This document shows, one piece after another, positions 1-6,418 of a DNA stretch of 7,112 nt; positions within the stretch are counted from its first letter, which is position 1; every line of letters starts with the position of its first letter. This DNA is from an uncultured bacterium (GTDB lineage: Bacteria > Cyanobacteriota > Vampirovibrionia > Gastranaerophilales > Gastranaerophilaceae): contig USEW01000096.1 of NCBI GenBank assembly GCA_900553845.1, positions 1-7,112 on the forward strand. The letters are read 5' to 3'. Under the pieces are notes generated by a model that was not told the origin of the DNA, searched no databases, and saw nothing but the letters and a program-made list of their open reading frames with translations. Both the position numbers and the translations under genes were made by a program.

Positions 1-549
1 ATTTATTTTTTCATCATCTTGATGATTAATAAAGAGAATTACAGTATTGAGAATTTCTATTAACATATCTGTATTAATCCGTGCATACTCATAATCTTCA
101 AAAACTTCCATTAAATATGGGTATGCCTCCTTATTACGCGTCTTATTTATTTTATGCAAAAGATTATTAATTTTTTCATTTTTACTTTTTTCATTAATAA
201 TTATGTCATAATATTTTAAATATTTTGTAATTTGTATAAATAATTCAGGCAAAATATCTTTATTTTTATATTTATTAAAATAAGCAATATAAATTTTAAC
301 AACATTAACCCCATTTGTAATCTTACCTTTATTTTGTATTGTTAAGAAATCAATTAGAAAGTTGAAAATAAATTCTTCACTATAATCCGCGCGACATTTC
401 TTCCAGTAATTTTCAAATAAATAAAAATATGATGTTTTATGTAATCTTTCATATAAAAATATATCAATTTGCTCAATAGGATTAATTAGATAAAGACTAT
501 CGGTATTTTGCTTTAATTTAATAATATTTTCAAGTATATCACTTTCCAT
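1..549 (-). CDS. Partial gene, similar to the C-terminal helical region of DUF262 (GmrS-like) proteins; runs off the left edge
   Basis: Reading the minus strand from the ATG at 549 gives 183 codons without a stop up to the window edge. The order of motifs follows what I remember of the C-terminal half of DUF262 proteins, the GmrS-type nuclease subunits of modification-dependent restriction: an ENYW segment (residues 46-49), FLIDFLT (64-70), GKI (75-77), KYLKYY (109-114), EAYPYLMEVFEDYE (141-154) and IEIL (164-167). The N-terminal ParB-like nuclease domain that should precede these (DGQQR-type motif) is absent. The frame is closed by a TGA at 604-606, and the other two frames upstream are also stopped within about 100 bases. 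The usual paired arginines after the last helix are also not visible. No Shine-Dalgarno site precedes the ATG. By hand count G+C is 112 of the first 540 bases (21%), lower than the neighbouring genes. It is most likely a truncated defence-gene remnant, or else a short stand-alone relative; the open frame itself is certain, the family call is from memory. Confidence 0.55.
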   Translation of the reverse strand, partial: MESDILENIIKLKQNTDSLYLINPIEQIDIFLYERLHKTSYFYLFENYWKKCRADYSEEFIFNFLIDFLTIQNKGKITNGVNVVKIYIAYFNKYKNKDILPELFIQITKYLKYYDIIINEKSKNEKINNLLHKINKTRNKEAYPYLMEVFEDYEYARINTDMLIEILNTVILFINHQDDEKIN

Positions 550-697
550 AATACATATTTTAAGCGAAATTATTTTTTTTTTCTTGATTTGTAAATTTTT
601 ATTTCAATTTTATATATAAAAAAACAAAAATAATTAAAGAAAAACTAAAACAGTGTCGATAATAATAACCGTAAATAAAACTTAGGGATATTGTAAA

Positions 698-1279
698 ATG
701 AGTTCAGAAATAAACAACAATACCAATGTTAATAAAAACCAGAATATATTCACATACGGCGCACATTCAGGCAAGCAAGAAAACGATAACAAACAAAAGA
801 AAAATATAGAACAGGTTACCTCAGATTTTTTTGGTCAACTTGTTGAAAATGTTGCTGATTATTTTGTAAAAGAAGGGCAAAATATCCATACGCCTGAAAT
901 TGAAGCAGCGGCTGAAGCTTTCTTTGAAAAACTTTCATTTTTTGTTGCAGATTATTTTAAAAATAACTCAATCGATGGACTTGGGGAAGCCGTTGAAACA
1001 AAAAGTTTCTTTGAAAATATTTCAAGTTTTATAGTATCATACTTTAATGATAACTTCGGAGAACGAACACGCAAACAATATAAAGATACAGCAATTAATT
1101 TTGCCAAAAGCCTTGTTCCTGATATTGCAGGATATTTAGAAGAAATTGACCCAGTTCTAACAGGTGAAACAGCACAAAAAACACTTGATTTAAATATCCA
1201 TTCTTATAACTTTGCCCAAGCTATGAGAGATGTTGACAAAACAAAATCAATAAATAAAAAAGTTGACGGTATTGCCTAA
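698..1279 (+). CDS. Hypothetical 193-residue protein with four FF/YF repeats
   Basis: I do not recognise this protein. A short Asn/Lys/Gln-rich, probably disordered N-terminus (about residues 1-36) leads into a mostly helical body with an approximate repeat. Phenylalanine at 44, 75, 104 and 135 is in each case followed exactly 11 residues later by tyrosine (55, 86, 115, 146). The first three copies have the form FF-x9-YF, as in DFFGQLVENVADYF and FFEKLSFFVADYF, and the fourth is degenerate (FAKSLVPDIAGYL). The period is 29-31 residues. There is no signal peptide or clear membrane helix, and the composition is acidic and polar between the aromatic clusters. A modest ribosome site (TAGGGA at 683-688) precedes the ATG. 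The gene stands alone on the plus strand and its stop overlaps the convergent hisH stop by 4 bases. It could be a structural or scaffold-like protein, but no function can be assigned from sequence alone. Confidence 0.8.
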   Translation: MSSEINNNTNVNKNQNIFTYGAHSGKQENDNKQKKNIEQVTSDFFGQLVENVADYFVKEGQNIHTPEIEAAAEAFFEKLSFFVADYFKNNSIDGLGEAVETKSFFENISSFIVSYFNDNFGERTRKQYKDTAINFAKSLVPDIAGYLEEIDPVLTGETAQKTLDLNIHSYNFAQAMRDVDKTKSINKKVDGIA

Positions 1280-1863
1280 ATTTTTTTTATCCAATTTTTA
1301 AAAAAATTAATCCCAGCATCACTACTTTTTTCAGGATGAAATTGGCAAGCACAAATATTATCTACTTCAATTGAAGAACAAAACTTGCCAAAATAGTCAC
1401 TATAAGAAGATATAATAGATTGGTCATCAGGTTTTACATAGTACGAATTAACAAAATAAAAATAACCATCCTTTAAAAATGAATTATTTTTAAGTGTTTC
1501 AATCTTGTTCCACCCTATTTGTGGAACTTTTTTTGTGTTAAATTTTTTTACTTCACCCTTTAATATGGATAGACCTTCAAATTCAGGTGCTTCTTCACTT
1601 TTCTCAAATAAAATTTGAAACCCCAGACAAATTCCCAAAAATGGCTTGCCTGAATTTATAAAATCTTTTATTGGAACAATAAGTTTTTTTCTTTTCAAAT
1701 TATCTAGTGCCTGTTTAAAATGTCCCTGCCCGGGAAAAATCAAAGCTCGAGCTTTTTTTATATCTTCAATATCATCGGTTATTTTAGAATTACAGCCCAA
1801 GAAGTTAAGCATATTAGCTATACTTCTTACATTACCGGCACCATAATCTAAAATTGTAATCAT
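1276..1863 (-). CDS. hisH: Imidazole glycerol phosphate synthase, glutamine amidotransferase subunit HisH
   Basis: This is a class I glutamine amidotransferase (195 residues, normal HisH length). It hydrolyses glutamine and channels ammonia to HisF, which forms imidazole glycerol phosphate and AICAR in histidine synthesis. Visible are the N-terminal strand with DYGAGN (6-11), the nucleophile Cys79 in GICLG, and the catalytic pair His176/Glu178 in FHPEKS. The oxyanion strand usually written PGVG is PGQG here (44-47), and the usual histidine in VPHxGWN is Gln114. I start at the ATG at 1863 because HisH proteins normally reach the DYGxGN motif within about five residues. A TTG at 1878 would add five residues (MDKKI) and cannot be excluded. 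It is the last gene of the minus-strand cluster, 26 bases after the aminotransferase. No hisF or other his gene is in the window. HisH paralogues can also serve surface-sugar amidation, so the pathway is inferred. Confidence 0.93.
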   Translation of the reverse strand: MITILDYGAGNVRSIANMLNFLGCNSKITDDIEDIKKARALIFPGQGHFKQALDNLKRKKLIVPIKDFINSGKPFLGICLGFQILFEKSEEAPEFEGLSILKGEVKKFNTKKVPQIGWNKIETLKNNSFLKDGYFYFVNSYYVKPDDQSIISSYSDYFGKFCSSIEVDNICACQFHPEKSSDAGINFFKNWIKKI

Positions 1864-1889
1864 AATCTTTTTATCCAATATTATAAGTC

Positions 1890-3137
1890 TTACTGATAAT
1901 AAAACCCGTCTTCTTTAAGTCGATTAAATACTTCTTTTAATTTTTCATCACTACACACATTTGAAACGCGGAAAAATCCTTCCCCAAAATCACCAAAAGC
2001 ATGCCCAGGTACAAGAACTACACCGGATTTTTTAAGTACATCACATGTATAATCCCAGGAAGTTTTATACTTTGGCGGTATTGGGAGCCATAGATAAAAA
2101 GTTGTATTAGGAATATTAATCTGACTATAATCCCAACCGAGTTCTTTAAAACCATTTAGTGAAATCTGTTGCTTTACTTTAAAAGCTCTATTTGCATTTT
2201 GAATATATTCTTCACCCTCTTTTGAATTTAAAACTTGAGAAGCTGCATACTGTATTCCTTTAAAAATACCAGTATCAATTGTTGATTTTAATTTACCAAA
2301 CATAGAAACAGCTTCCTTATTTCCACAAACCCAACCAATACGCCAACCTGTCATGGCAAATGGTTTTGAAAAACTATGAAATTCAACTGCTATATCCATA
2401 GCCCCATCCAATTCAAGAATACTTATTGGTTTTTCTTTTTCATCAAAATACATATCACAATATGCTGCATCTGATATAAGAAGAATATTACGTTCTTTAC
2501 AAAAATTGACTATTTTTTGTAAATATTCACGACTTGCACTAACTCCCAATGGATTATTTGGGTAATTAACAATTAATGCTTTTATTTTTTTCTCATCAAA
2601 CCCTTCTTTTTTAAGGTTTTCAACAACTTCTTCCATATCAGGCATATACTCATTTTCTTTTGTTAAAGGCAAGCTATATCCCAATCCGCCAGAGACTTTA
2701 ACCATTTCCTTATATGAAGCATACCCTGGATTTGGCAAAAGAATAATATCACGTTCTTTTTCTTGAAATTTGGGATTGATTAACTCACGGATAATATTTG
2801 CAATACCTTCTTTTGAACCTATTAATGAAAAGATTTGCGTCTTACTATCAAGCTCAACTCCAAAACGATTTTTCATTCTTGTTTTAACAGCATCCAAAAA
2901 ATACTGTTCACCTTTTGGTGAAGAATAAGTATGAATACCATCAACAGCTAAAGCTTCTTTTAATTTTTCAATAACAAATTTTGGCGGAGTTTGAGTAGGT
3001 GCCCCCATAGATAAAGATATAGGCGTTCTGTTTTTTTTATCAAGTTCAGGTTTTAAATCAGCAGCCATTTGTTTTATCTGAAACATAATATAAGTTTGCA
3101 AATCTTGTACATAATCGTTAAATAATTCTTTAATCAT
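1890..3137 (-). CDS. dapL: Class I/II PLP aminotransferase, LL-diaminopimelate aminotransferase-like
   Basis: This is a 415-residue fold-type I aminotransferase. The PLP lysine is Lys258 in SFSKPFAMTGWRIGW. Other family residues are Asn195 in PNNPLG, Asp223 and Tyr226 in SDAAY (ring nitrogen and phenolate contacts), and Arg390 in FFRVSN, which binds the substrate carboxylate. The segment LIGSKEGIA (105-113) and the stretch around EFHSFSK match the DapL group better than general aspartate aminotransferases. DapL converts tetrahydrodipicolinate directly to LL-diaminopimelate with glutamate as donor, a shortcut to lysine and peptidoglycan. An alanine or aspartate specificity remains possible because substrate choice cannot be read securely from these motifs. 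The start is well fixed: AGGAG lies 9 bases before the ATG. It follows folE2 by 19 bases and precedes hisH by 26 bases on the same strand. The N-terminal 40 residues are somewhat longer than in typical DapL proteins. Confidence 0.88.
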   Translation of the reverse strand: MIKELFNDYVQDLQTYIMFQIKQMAADLKPELDKKNRTPISLSMGAPTQTPPKFVIEKLKEALAVDGIHTYSSPKGEQYFLDAVKTRMKNRFGVELDSKTQIFSLIGSKEGIANIIRELINPKFQEKERDIILLPNPGYASYKEMVKVSGGLGYSLPLTKENEYMPDMEEVVENLKKEGFDEKKIKALIVNYPNNPLGVSASREYLQKIVNFCKERNILLISDAAYCDMYFDEKEKPISILELDGAMDIAVEFHSFSKPFAMTGWRIGWVCGNKEAVSMFGKLKSTIDTGIFKGIQYAASQVLNSKEGEEYIQNANRAFKVKQQISLNGFKELGWDYSQINIPNTTFYLWLPIPPKYKTSWDYTCDVLKKSGVVLVPGHAFGDFGEGFFRVSNVCSDEKLKEVFNRLKEDGFYYQ

Positions 3138-3156
3138 AATTTATATTCTCCTTAAT

Positions 3157-3951
3157 TTATTTTTCTTCACACTGGTAAGCCCAAGCACTATGATTATGTA
3201 TACTTTCAAATGACTCTATTTCAATTTCATAATACTTAATTATTTCATTTTGTTTAAAACATATTACAATATCACGTAAGACGTCTTCAACAAATTTAGG
3301 GTTATTATATGCTTTTTCAGTAACATATTTTTCATCAACACGTTTTAATAATGGATATAATTCACAAGAAGCACAGCTTTCAATAGTTTCAATCAAATCT
3401 TCAAGCCAAATATGCTTATCATTATCATAACTTATTTTAACACTTGCAATGGCTCTTTGATTATGAGCGCTATAATCTGAAATTTCTTTTGAACAAGGGC
3501 ATAATGTTGTTAAAGGTACTTTTACTCCAAGTATAAATTTATAATCACCATTTTTATTTAAAATACCCTCAAATAAACAGTCATAACCCATACATGATTT
3601 CAAACCGCTTACAGGAGCTTTTTTTTCAACAAAATATTTAAATTTAAATTGAAGTTCAGCACTTTTTGAATTAAGTTTATTACAAATCTCAGTAAGACAA
3701 CCTTTAATATCAACACCAAGTAAATTTTTTTGACGCCATTCGTTTAATACTTCAACAAATCTTGACATATGCGTCCCTTTATAATTTTGAGGCAACGATA
3801 CATTTAAACGTGCTTTTGCATAAACAACCTGATTGTCATCACATTTTCTTTGGATAATTAAGGGTACTTCAACATCCTTAACTCCAACTTTTTGAATATC
3901 AATGCCCCGGCTGTCTTTTTTATTTTGTATATCTTCTAACATTTTTTTCAT
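3157..3951 (-). CDS. folE2: GTP cyclohydrolase FolE2 (type IB)
   Basis: This 264-residue protein converts GTP to 7,8-dihydroneopterin triphosphate, the entry step of folate and of queuosine synthesis. It belongs to the FolE2 family, unrelated in sequence to zinc-dependent FolE, and can use metals other than zinc. Diagnostic segments are LCPCSKEISDY (150-160) followed by SAHNQR (161-166), DEKYVTE (206-212) and ESIHNHSAWA (249-258). By comparison with the Neisseria enzyme as I remember it, the metal ligands would be Cys151, His163, Glu207 and His252. The usual glycine in DYGAHNQR is serine here (Ser161). The ATG at 3951 lies only 6 bases after the stop of the RWYD protein. A second ATG three codons in (3942) is a possible alternative start. 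The only ribosome-site-like sequence (GAG) is inside the upstream gene's end, so translation may be coupled. In other bacteria FolE2 is often induced by zinc shortage, but I see no Zur-like operator next to this gene. Confidence 0.96.
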   Translation of the reverse strand: MKKMLEDIQNKKDSRGIDIQKVGVKDVEVPLIIQRKCDDNQVVYAKARLNVSLPQNYKGTHMSRFVEVLNEWRQKNLLGVDIKGCLTEICNKLNSKSAELQFKFKYFVEKKAPVSGLKSCMGYDCLFEGILNKNGDYKFILGVKVPLTTLCPCSKEISDYSAHNQRAIASVKISYDNDKHIWLEDLIETIESCASCELYPLLKRVDEKYVTEKAYNNPKFVEDVLRDIVICFKQNEIIKYYEIEIESFESIHNHSAWAYQCEEK

Positions 3952-3957
3952 TTAAAA

Positions 3958-4287
3958 TTATATCTCTAAATTATCAAAACTATTGTTTTCCAAAGCCAAC
4001 AATAATTTTAAAGCTGCTTTTCTTTGGACTTTTGGAGGTGCTTCGCGCAAAAATTCAATGGCTTTTAACAAAAATGGATCGCTATCATACCAACGATTTC
4101 CTTTACCATCACCATATTGATTTACAATTTCATAAACACGTTCAATCACATCAGCTGCCACCTGTTCTTTTATTTGCATCATAAACTTTGCAGCTTCGGA
4201 TTGGGTAAAATCATCTTGTTCTTTTAACAATTCAAGTGCTTCTTTTAATATAGGGTCATTATCATACCATCTTCTAAAATTAGTCAT
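3958..4287 (-). CDS. Small hypothetical protein with two RWYD repeats
   Basis: This is a 109-residue soluble, helical, charged protein that I cannot assign to a named family. It is an internal duplication. RRWYDNDPILKEALELLKE (5-23) is repeated as NRWYDSDPFLLKAIEFLRE (64-82), so RWYD starts at residues 6 and 65, 59 apart. Each copy is followed by a less similar helical segment rich in Ala, Lys and Gln. The invariant core is RWYDxDPxLxxAxexLrE. There is no signal peptide, membrane segment, cysteine cluster or nucleotide-binding loop. The start is supported by GGAGA about 8 bases before the ATG. The gene sits 12 bases after tmk and 6 bases before folE2, clearly co-transcribed, which argues that it is real and expressed. 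I have a vague memory of RWYDxDP-type small proteins in several anaerobic bacteria, but cannot name a function. The aromatic-acidic repeat would fit a small protein-binding module, which is speculation. Confidence 0.88.
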   Translation of the reverse strand: MTNFRRWYDNDPILKEALELLKEQDDFTQSEAAKFMMQIKEQVAADVIERVYEIVNQYGDGKGNRWYDSDPFLLKAIEFLREAPPKVQRKAALKLLLALENNSFDNLEI

Positions 4288-4299
4288 ATAAGCATTCTC

Positions 4300-4929
4300 C
4301 TAAAATTTACATTTTAAAATATTATCTATATGTTTTTTTGTATCTTCAAAAACTGTTTCAATCGAATTAACGGCATTTATAACTTTTATTCTTTCGGGAT
4401 TATTTTTTGCAATAGTTAAATAACCTAGTCGAACTTTTTCCAAAAATATAGAGCCTGAATTTTCCATTCTATCTTTCTCCTTACCAACTCTTAAATTTGA
4501 AGTATCAATATCAATATTATATATAAAAGTTAAATCAGGTTTTATATTGTTTGTAGCTATATCATTTAAAAATATAATTTTTTCAATATTTTGACCTCTT
4601 CCATAGCCTTGATAAGCAAGTGTTGAATCTGTATGCCTATCACATAAAACTATTTTTCCGGCTTTTAAATTTGGCAAAATAAATTTATTAATATGCTGAG
4701 CTCTATCTGCCAAAAATAAAAACATTTCGGCTTTGCTATCAACTTCACATTGAGTATGAAGTAAAATATTGCGTATATCTTTGCCAAGCTGATGATTGCC
4801 ACCTGGTTCACGGGTAATAAGAACATCATGACCTTTACTTATTAAATAATCACAAAGCAAATTTAACTGTGTTGTTTTTCCACAGCCGTCAATACCTTCA
4901 AAAGTAATAAATAATCCGTTTTTTCTCAT
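4300..4929 (-). CDS. tmk: Thymidylate kinase
   Basis: This 209-residue enzyme phosphorylates dTMP to dTDP with ATP in the cytoplasm, an essential step for DNA synthesis. The P-loop is EGIDGCGKTT (11-20), the REPGG substrate segment is at 40-44, and the dTMP-binding signature DRHTDSTLAYQG begins near residue 97. The lid is KEKDRME. Most bacterial enzymes have DRY where this one has DRH, a mild variation. The lid carries the arginine, as in enzymes of the E. coli type, and length is normal. The ATG at 4929 overlaps the serS stop in a TAATG arrangement and has no clear ribosome site of its own, so its translation is probably coupled to serS by re-initiation. It is followed after 12 bases by the RWYD protein. 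Confidence 0.97.
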   Translation of the reverse strand: MRKNGLFITFEGIDGCGKTTQLNLLCDYLISKGHDVLITREPGGNHQLGKDIRNILLHTQCEVDSKAEMFLFLADRAQHINKFILPNLKAGKIVLCDRHTDSTLAYQGYGRGQNIEKIIFLNDIATNNIKPDLTFIYNIDIDTSNLRVGKEKDRMENSGSIFLEKVRLGYLTIAKNNPERIKVINAVNSIETVFEDTKKHIDNILKCKF

Positions 4930-6194
4930 TATATTTTATCAAAACCCGTATATTTTCTTAACACTTCAGGAACTATAACAGAACCATCTTCTTGTTGGTA
5001 ATTTTCCAATATCGCAGCAACTGTTCTACCAACTGCAACACCTGAACCATTTAATGTATGAACAAAGTTTAATTTTCCAGTTTTTTTATCACGATATTTT
5101 ATATTCGCTCGACGTGCTTGAAAATCACTACAATTTGAACAACTTGAAATTTCGCGATACATATTATAAGAAGGCATCCAAACTTCAATATCATAACACT
5201 TGCTTGCTGAAAATCCCATATCGCCTGTTGATAATTCGACTGTTCGATATGGTAAACCAAGTAATTCAAGAACTTTTTTTGCATTTTTCACCATTTGTTG
5301 ATGTTCTTCTTCACTTTTTTCAGGATGCGTAATTTTAACCATTTCAACTTTGTTAAATTGATGAACGCGAATCAATCCCCTTGTATCTTTTCCTGCTGAC
5401 CCTGCTTCACGACGAAAACAAGGTGTATATGCTGTCATTAAATATGGCAAAGAATCTTCATCTATTATTTCATTTGAATAAATATTTGTTAAAGGTACCT
5501 CGGCTGTTGGGATTAAGTACAAATCTTCATTTTCGCATTTATACATGTCTTCCTGAAACTTTGGTAATTGTCCTGTACCTTGCATGGTTTGAGAGTTTAC
5601 TAAAAATGGAGGTAATATTTCGGTATAACCATGCTCATTTGTATGAATATCAAGGAAAAAATTTATAATGGCACGTTCAAGTTTTGCACCTTTATTTTTA
5701 TACAAAGTAAATCTTGATTGAGCAAGTTTTACACCACGTTCAAAATCAATTATATCATTTTGAACTGCTATATCCCAGTGAGGTTTTGGTTCAAATTCAA
5801 ATTTTCTTATTTCGCCCCAAGAGTCAATAACAACATTTTTTGTTTCATCCTCACCAATTGGCACCTCCTCTTGCGGCAAATTTGGAGTGGTAAGCAAAAG
5901 ATGAGTAATTTTATCGTTTAGAGAAACTTCATCTTCTTCTAATTTCTTAATTTCATCACCTAAATTTTTAACAGCTTCTTGAAGTGATGTTGTATCTTCA
6001 CCATTTTTTTTCATTAAGCCTATTTTTTGAGAATCATTCTTTCTTATGTTTCTCAACTCGTCAATTTTAGTTTGTATTTTACGTCTTTTTTCGTCAAATT
6101 CTATTATTTCATTAATACTTAACTCTTTGTTTCGTCTTTTTAAAAGTTCATTTATTTTATCAGGATTTTCTCTTATTAACCTTATATCCAACAT
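4929..6194 (-). CDS. serS: Seryl-tRNA synthetase
   Basis: This is a class II synthetase of 421 residues that charges tRNA-Ser (and tRNA-Sec where present) with serine. The N-terminal MLDIRLIRENPD is the standard start and is followed by the long coiled-coil arm that contacts the tRNA (about 30-100). The active site shows TAE (230-232), motif 2 FRREAGSAGKDTRGLIR (260-276) and motif 3 GSGVAVGRTVAAILENYQ (383-400) with Arg390. I place the start at the ATG at 6194. AGAGGA at 6204-6209 (minus strand) lies 9 bases before it, and the frame upstream encodes a hydrophobic, non-homologous tail that overlaps promoter sequence. It is the first gene of the six-gene cluster and ends in a TAATG overlap with tmk. 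No T-box leader is present, and the transcript seems to begin only about 34 bases upstream. Confidence 0.98.
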   Translation of the reverse strand: MLDIRLIRENPDKINELLKRRNKELSINEIIEFDEKRRKIQTKIDELRNIRKNDSQKIGLMKKNGEDTTSLQEAVKNLGDEIKKLEEDEVSLNDKITHLLLTTPNLPQEEVPIGEDETKNVVIDSWGEIRKFEFEPKPHWDIAVQNDIIDFERGVKLAQSRFTLYKNKGAKLERAIINFFLDIHTNEHGYTEILPPFLVNSQTMQGTGQLPKFQEDMYKCENEDLYLIPTAEVPLTNIYSNEIIDEDSLPYLMTAYTPCFRREAGSAGKDTRGLIRVHQFNKVEMVKITHPEKSEEEHQQMVKNAKKVLELLGLPYRTVELSTGDMGFSASKCYDIEVWMPSYNMYREISSCSNCSDFQARRANIKYRDKKTGKLNFVHTLNGSGVAVGRTVAAILENYQQEDGSVIVPEVLRKYTGFDKI

Positions 6195-6234
6195 AAGTTT
6201 ATTTCCTCTCACATTTTGCCATTTTATATACTCT

Positions 6235-6264
6235 ATTTTACTATAAAATAAAATTTTAAGGCAA
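6235..6264 (-). promoter_or_regulatory. Candidate promoter for serS operon
   Basis: On the minus strand, TTGCCT (6264-6259, four of six matches to TTGACA) is followed after 18 bases by TAAAAT (6240-6235, five of six matches to TATAAT). Transcription would begin near 6228, giving a leader of roughly 34 bases that carries the AGAGGA ribosome site. In such AT-rich DNA chance matches to the -10 element are common, but position between the terminator and serS supports it. Confidence 0.5.
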
Positions 6265-6279
6265 CAATTCAAAATACAT

Positions 6280-6307
6280 AAAAAAAAGAGTAACAATCAA
6301 GTTACTC
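6280..6307 (-). terminator. Intrinsic terminator facing serS (minus strand)
   Basis: Read on the minus strand, GAGTAAC and GTTACTC form a perfect 7-base-pair stem (6307-6301 with 6294-6288) around a six-base loop TTGATT, followed at once by eight T residues (6287-6280). This is a textbook Rho-independent terminator. In the plus direction the hairpin is followed by CGCTTC, so it is one-way. No minus-strand gene ends nearby: the closest upstream one is the methyltransferase ending at 7002, on the far side of the exonuclease gene. It may be an attenuator, the end of a very short RNA, or the end of a long antisense transcript. Confidence 0.85.
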
Positions 6308-6336
6308 CGCTTCAAAAATTCTTAATTCCTAAAACT

Positions 6337-6365
6337 AATTTATTAAAAATTAAATGATTTGTCAA
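6337..6365 (-). promoter_or_regulatory. Candidate minus-strand promoter upstream of the orphan terminator
   Basis: A perfect TTGACA (6365-6360, minus strand) is followed after exactly 17 bases by TAAATT (6342-6337, four of six matches to TATAAT). Transcription would start near 6330, only about 23 bases before the terminator stem, so the product would be an RNA of about 50 bases unless the terminator is read through into serS. The -35 box is strong, the -10 box ordinary for this base composition. Confidence 0.45.
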
Positions 6366-6382
6366 TTCATTTTATACAAAAC

Positions 6383-6412
6383 TTTACATAAATAAAAAAT
6401 AATGAATATAAT
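6383..6412 (+). promoter_or_regulatory. Candidate promoter of the exonuclease gene, implying a leaderless mRNA
   Basis: TTTACA (6383-6388, five of six) and a perfect TATAAT (6407-6412) are separated by 18 bases. The expected transcription start, six to eight bases after the -10 box, is 6418-6420, which coincides with the ATG at 6419. No Shine-Dalgarno-like sequence exists between 6380 and the ATG, in agreement with leaderless translation. A weaker upstream -10 (TATACA, 6373-6378) could give a short leader but would still lack a ribosome site. Confidence 0.5.
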
Positions 6413-6418
6413 TATATT

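Larger units (their letters stand above)
1276..6264 (-). other. Predicted operon serS-tmk-RWYD protein-folE2-dapL-like-hisH
   Basis: All six genes lie on the minus strand with junctions of 1-base overlap, 12, 6-7, 19 and 26 bases, and I found no hairpin-plus-T-run terminator in any junction. A promoter candidate exists only before serS. No convincing terminator follows hisH, whose stop already overlaps the convergent gene at 698-1279, so transcripts may run antisense into that gene. The pathways are unrelated, so the grouping is inferred from spacing alone. Confidence 0.75.

Noticed and set aside
571..582. Run of ten T residues as a frameshift that might restore an N-terminal domain to the left-edge gene
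   Set aside because: The other two frames upstream on the minus strand are closed within about 100 bases and show no DUF262-like motifs.
589..618. Plus-strand promoter TTGTAA-N18-TATATA for the repeat protein
   Set aside because: Both boxes match only four of six positions in DNA that is almost all A and T, so it is not distinguishable from chance.
1232..1267. GTTGAC direct repeat near the end of the repeat-protein gene
   Set aside because: Six-base direct repeat inside coding sequence with no third copy, expected by chance.
1264..1288. Terminator after the repeat-protein gene
   Set aside because: The eight-T run is preceded only by a 2-3 base-pair stem (GGTATTGCC), too weak to call.
1864..1878. 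TTG start for hisH giving five more residues
   Set aside because: HisH proteins normally start just before the DYGxGN strand and an ATG is available at 1863; the TTG cannot be fully excluded.
5054..5921. Plus-strand open frames antisense to serS and a second minus-strand frame within it
   Set aside because: They lie wholly within serS, have low-complexity unhomologous translations and no ribosome sites.
6195..6296. N-terminal extension of 34 residues on seryl-tRNA synthetase
   Set aside because: The added residues are hydrophobic and unlike SerRS, overlap the promoter and terminator elements, and the canonical MLDIRLIREN start at 6194 has a good ribosome site.
6195..6418. T-box or other serine riboswitch before serS
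   Set aside because: No T-box sequence resembling AGGGTGGNACCGCG or a specifier-loop domain is visible, and there is too little sequence between the promoter and the terminator.
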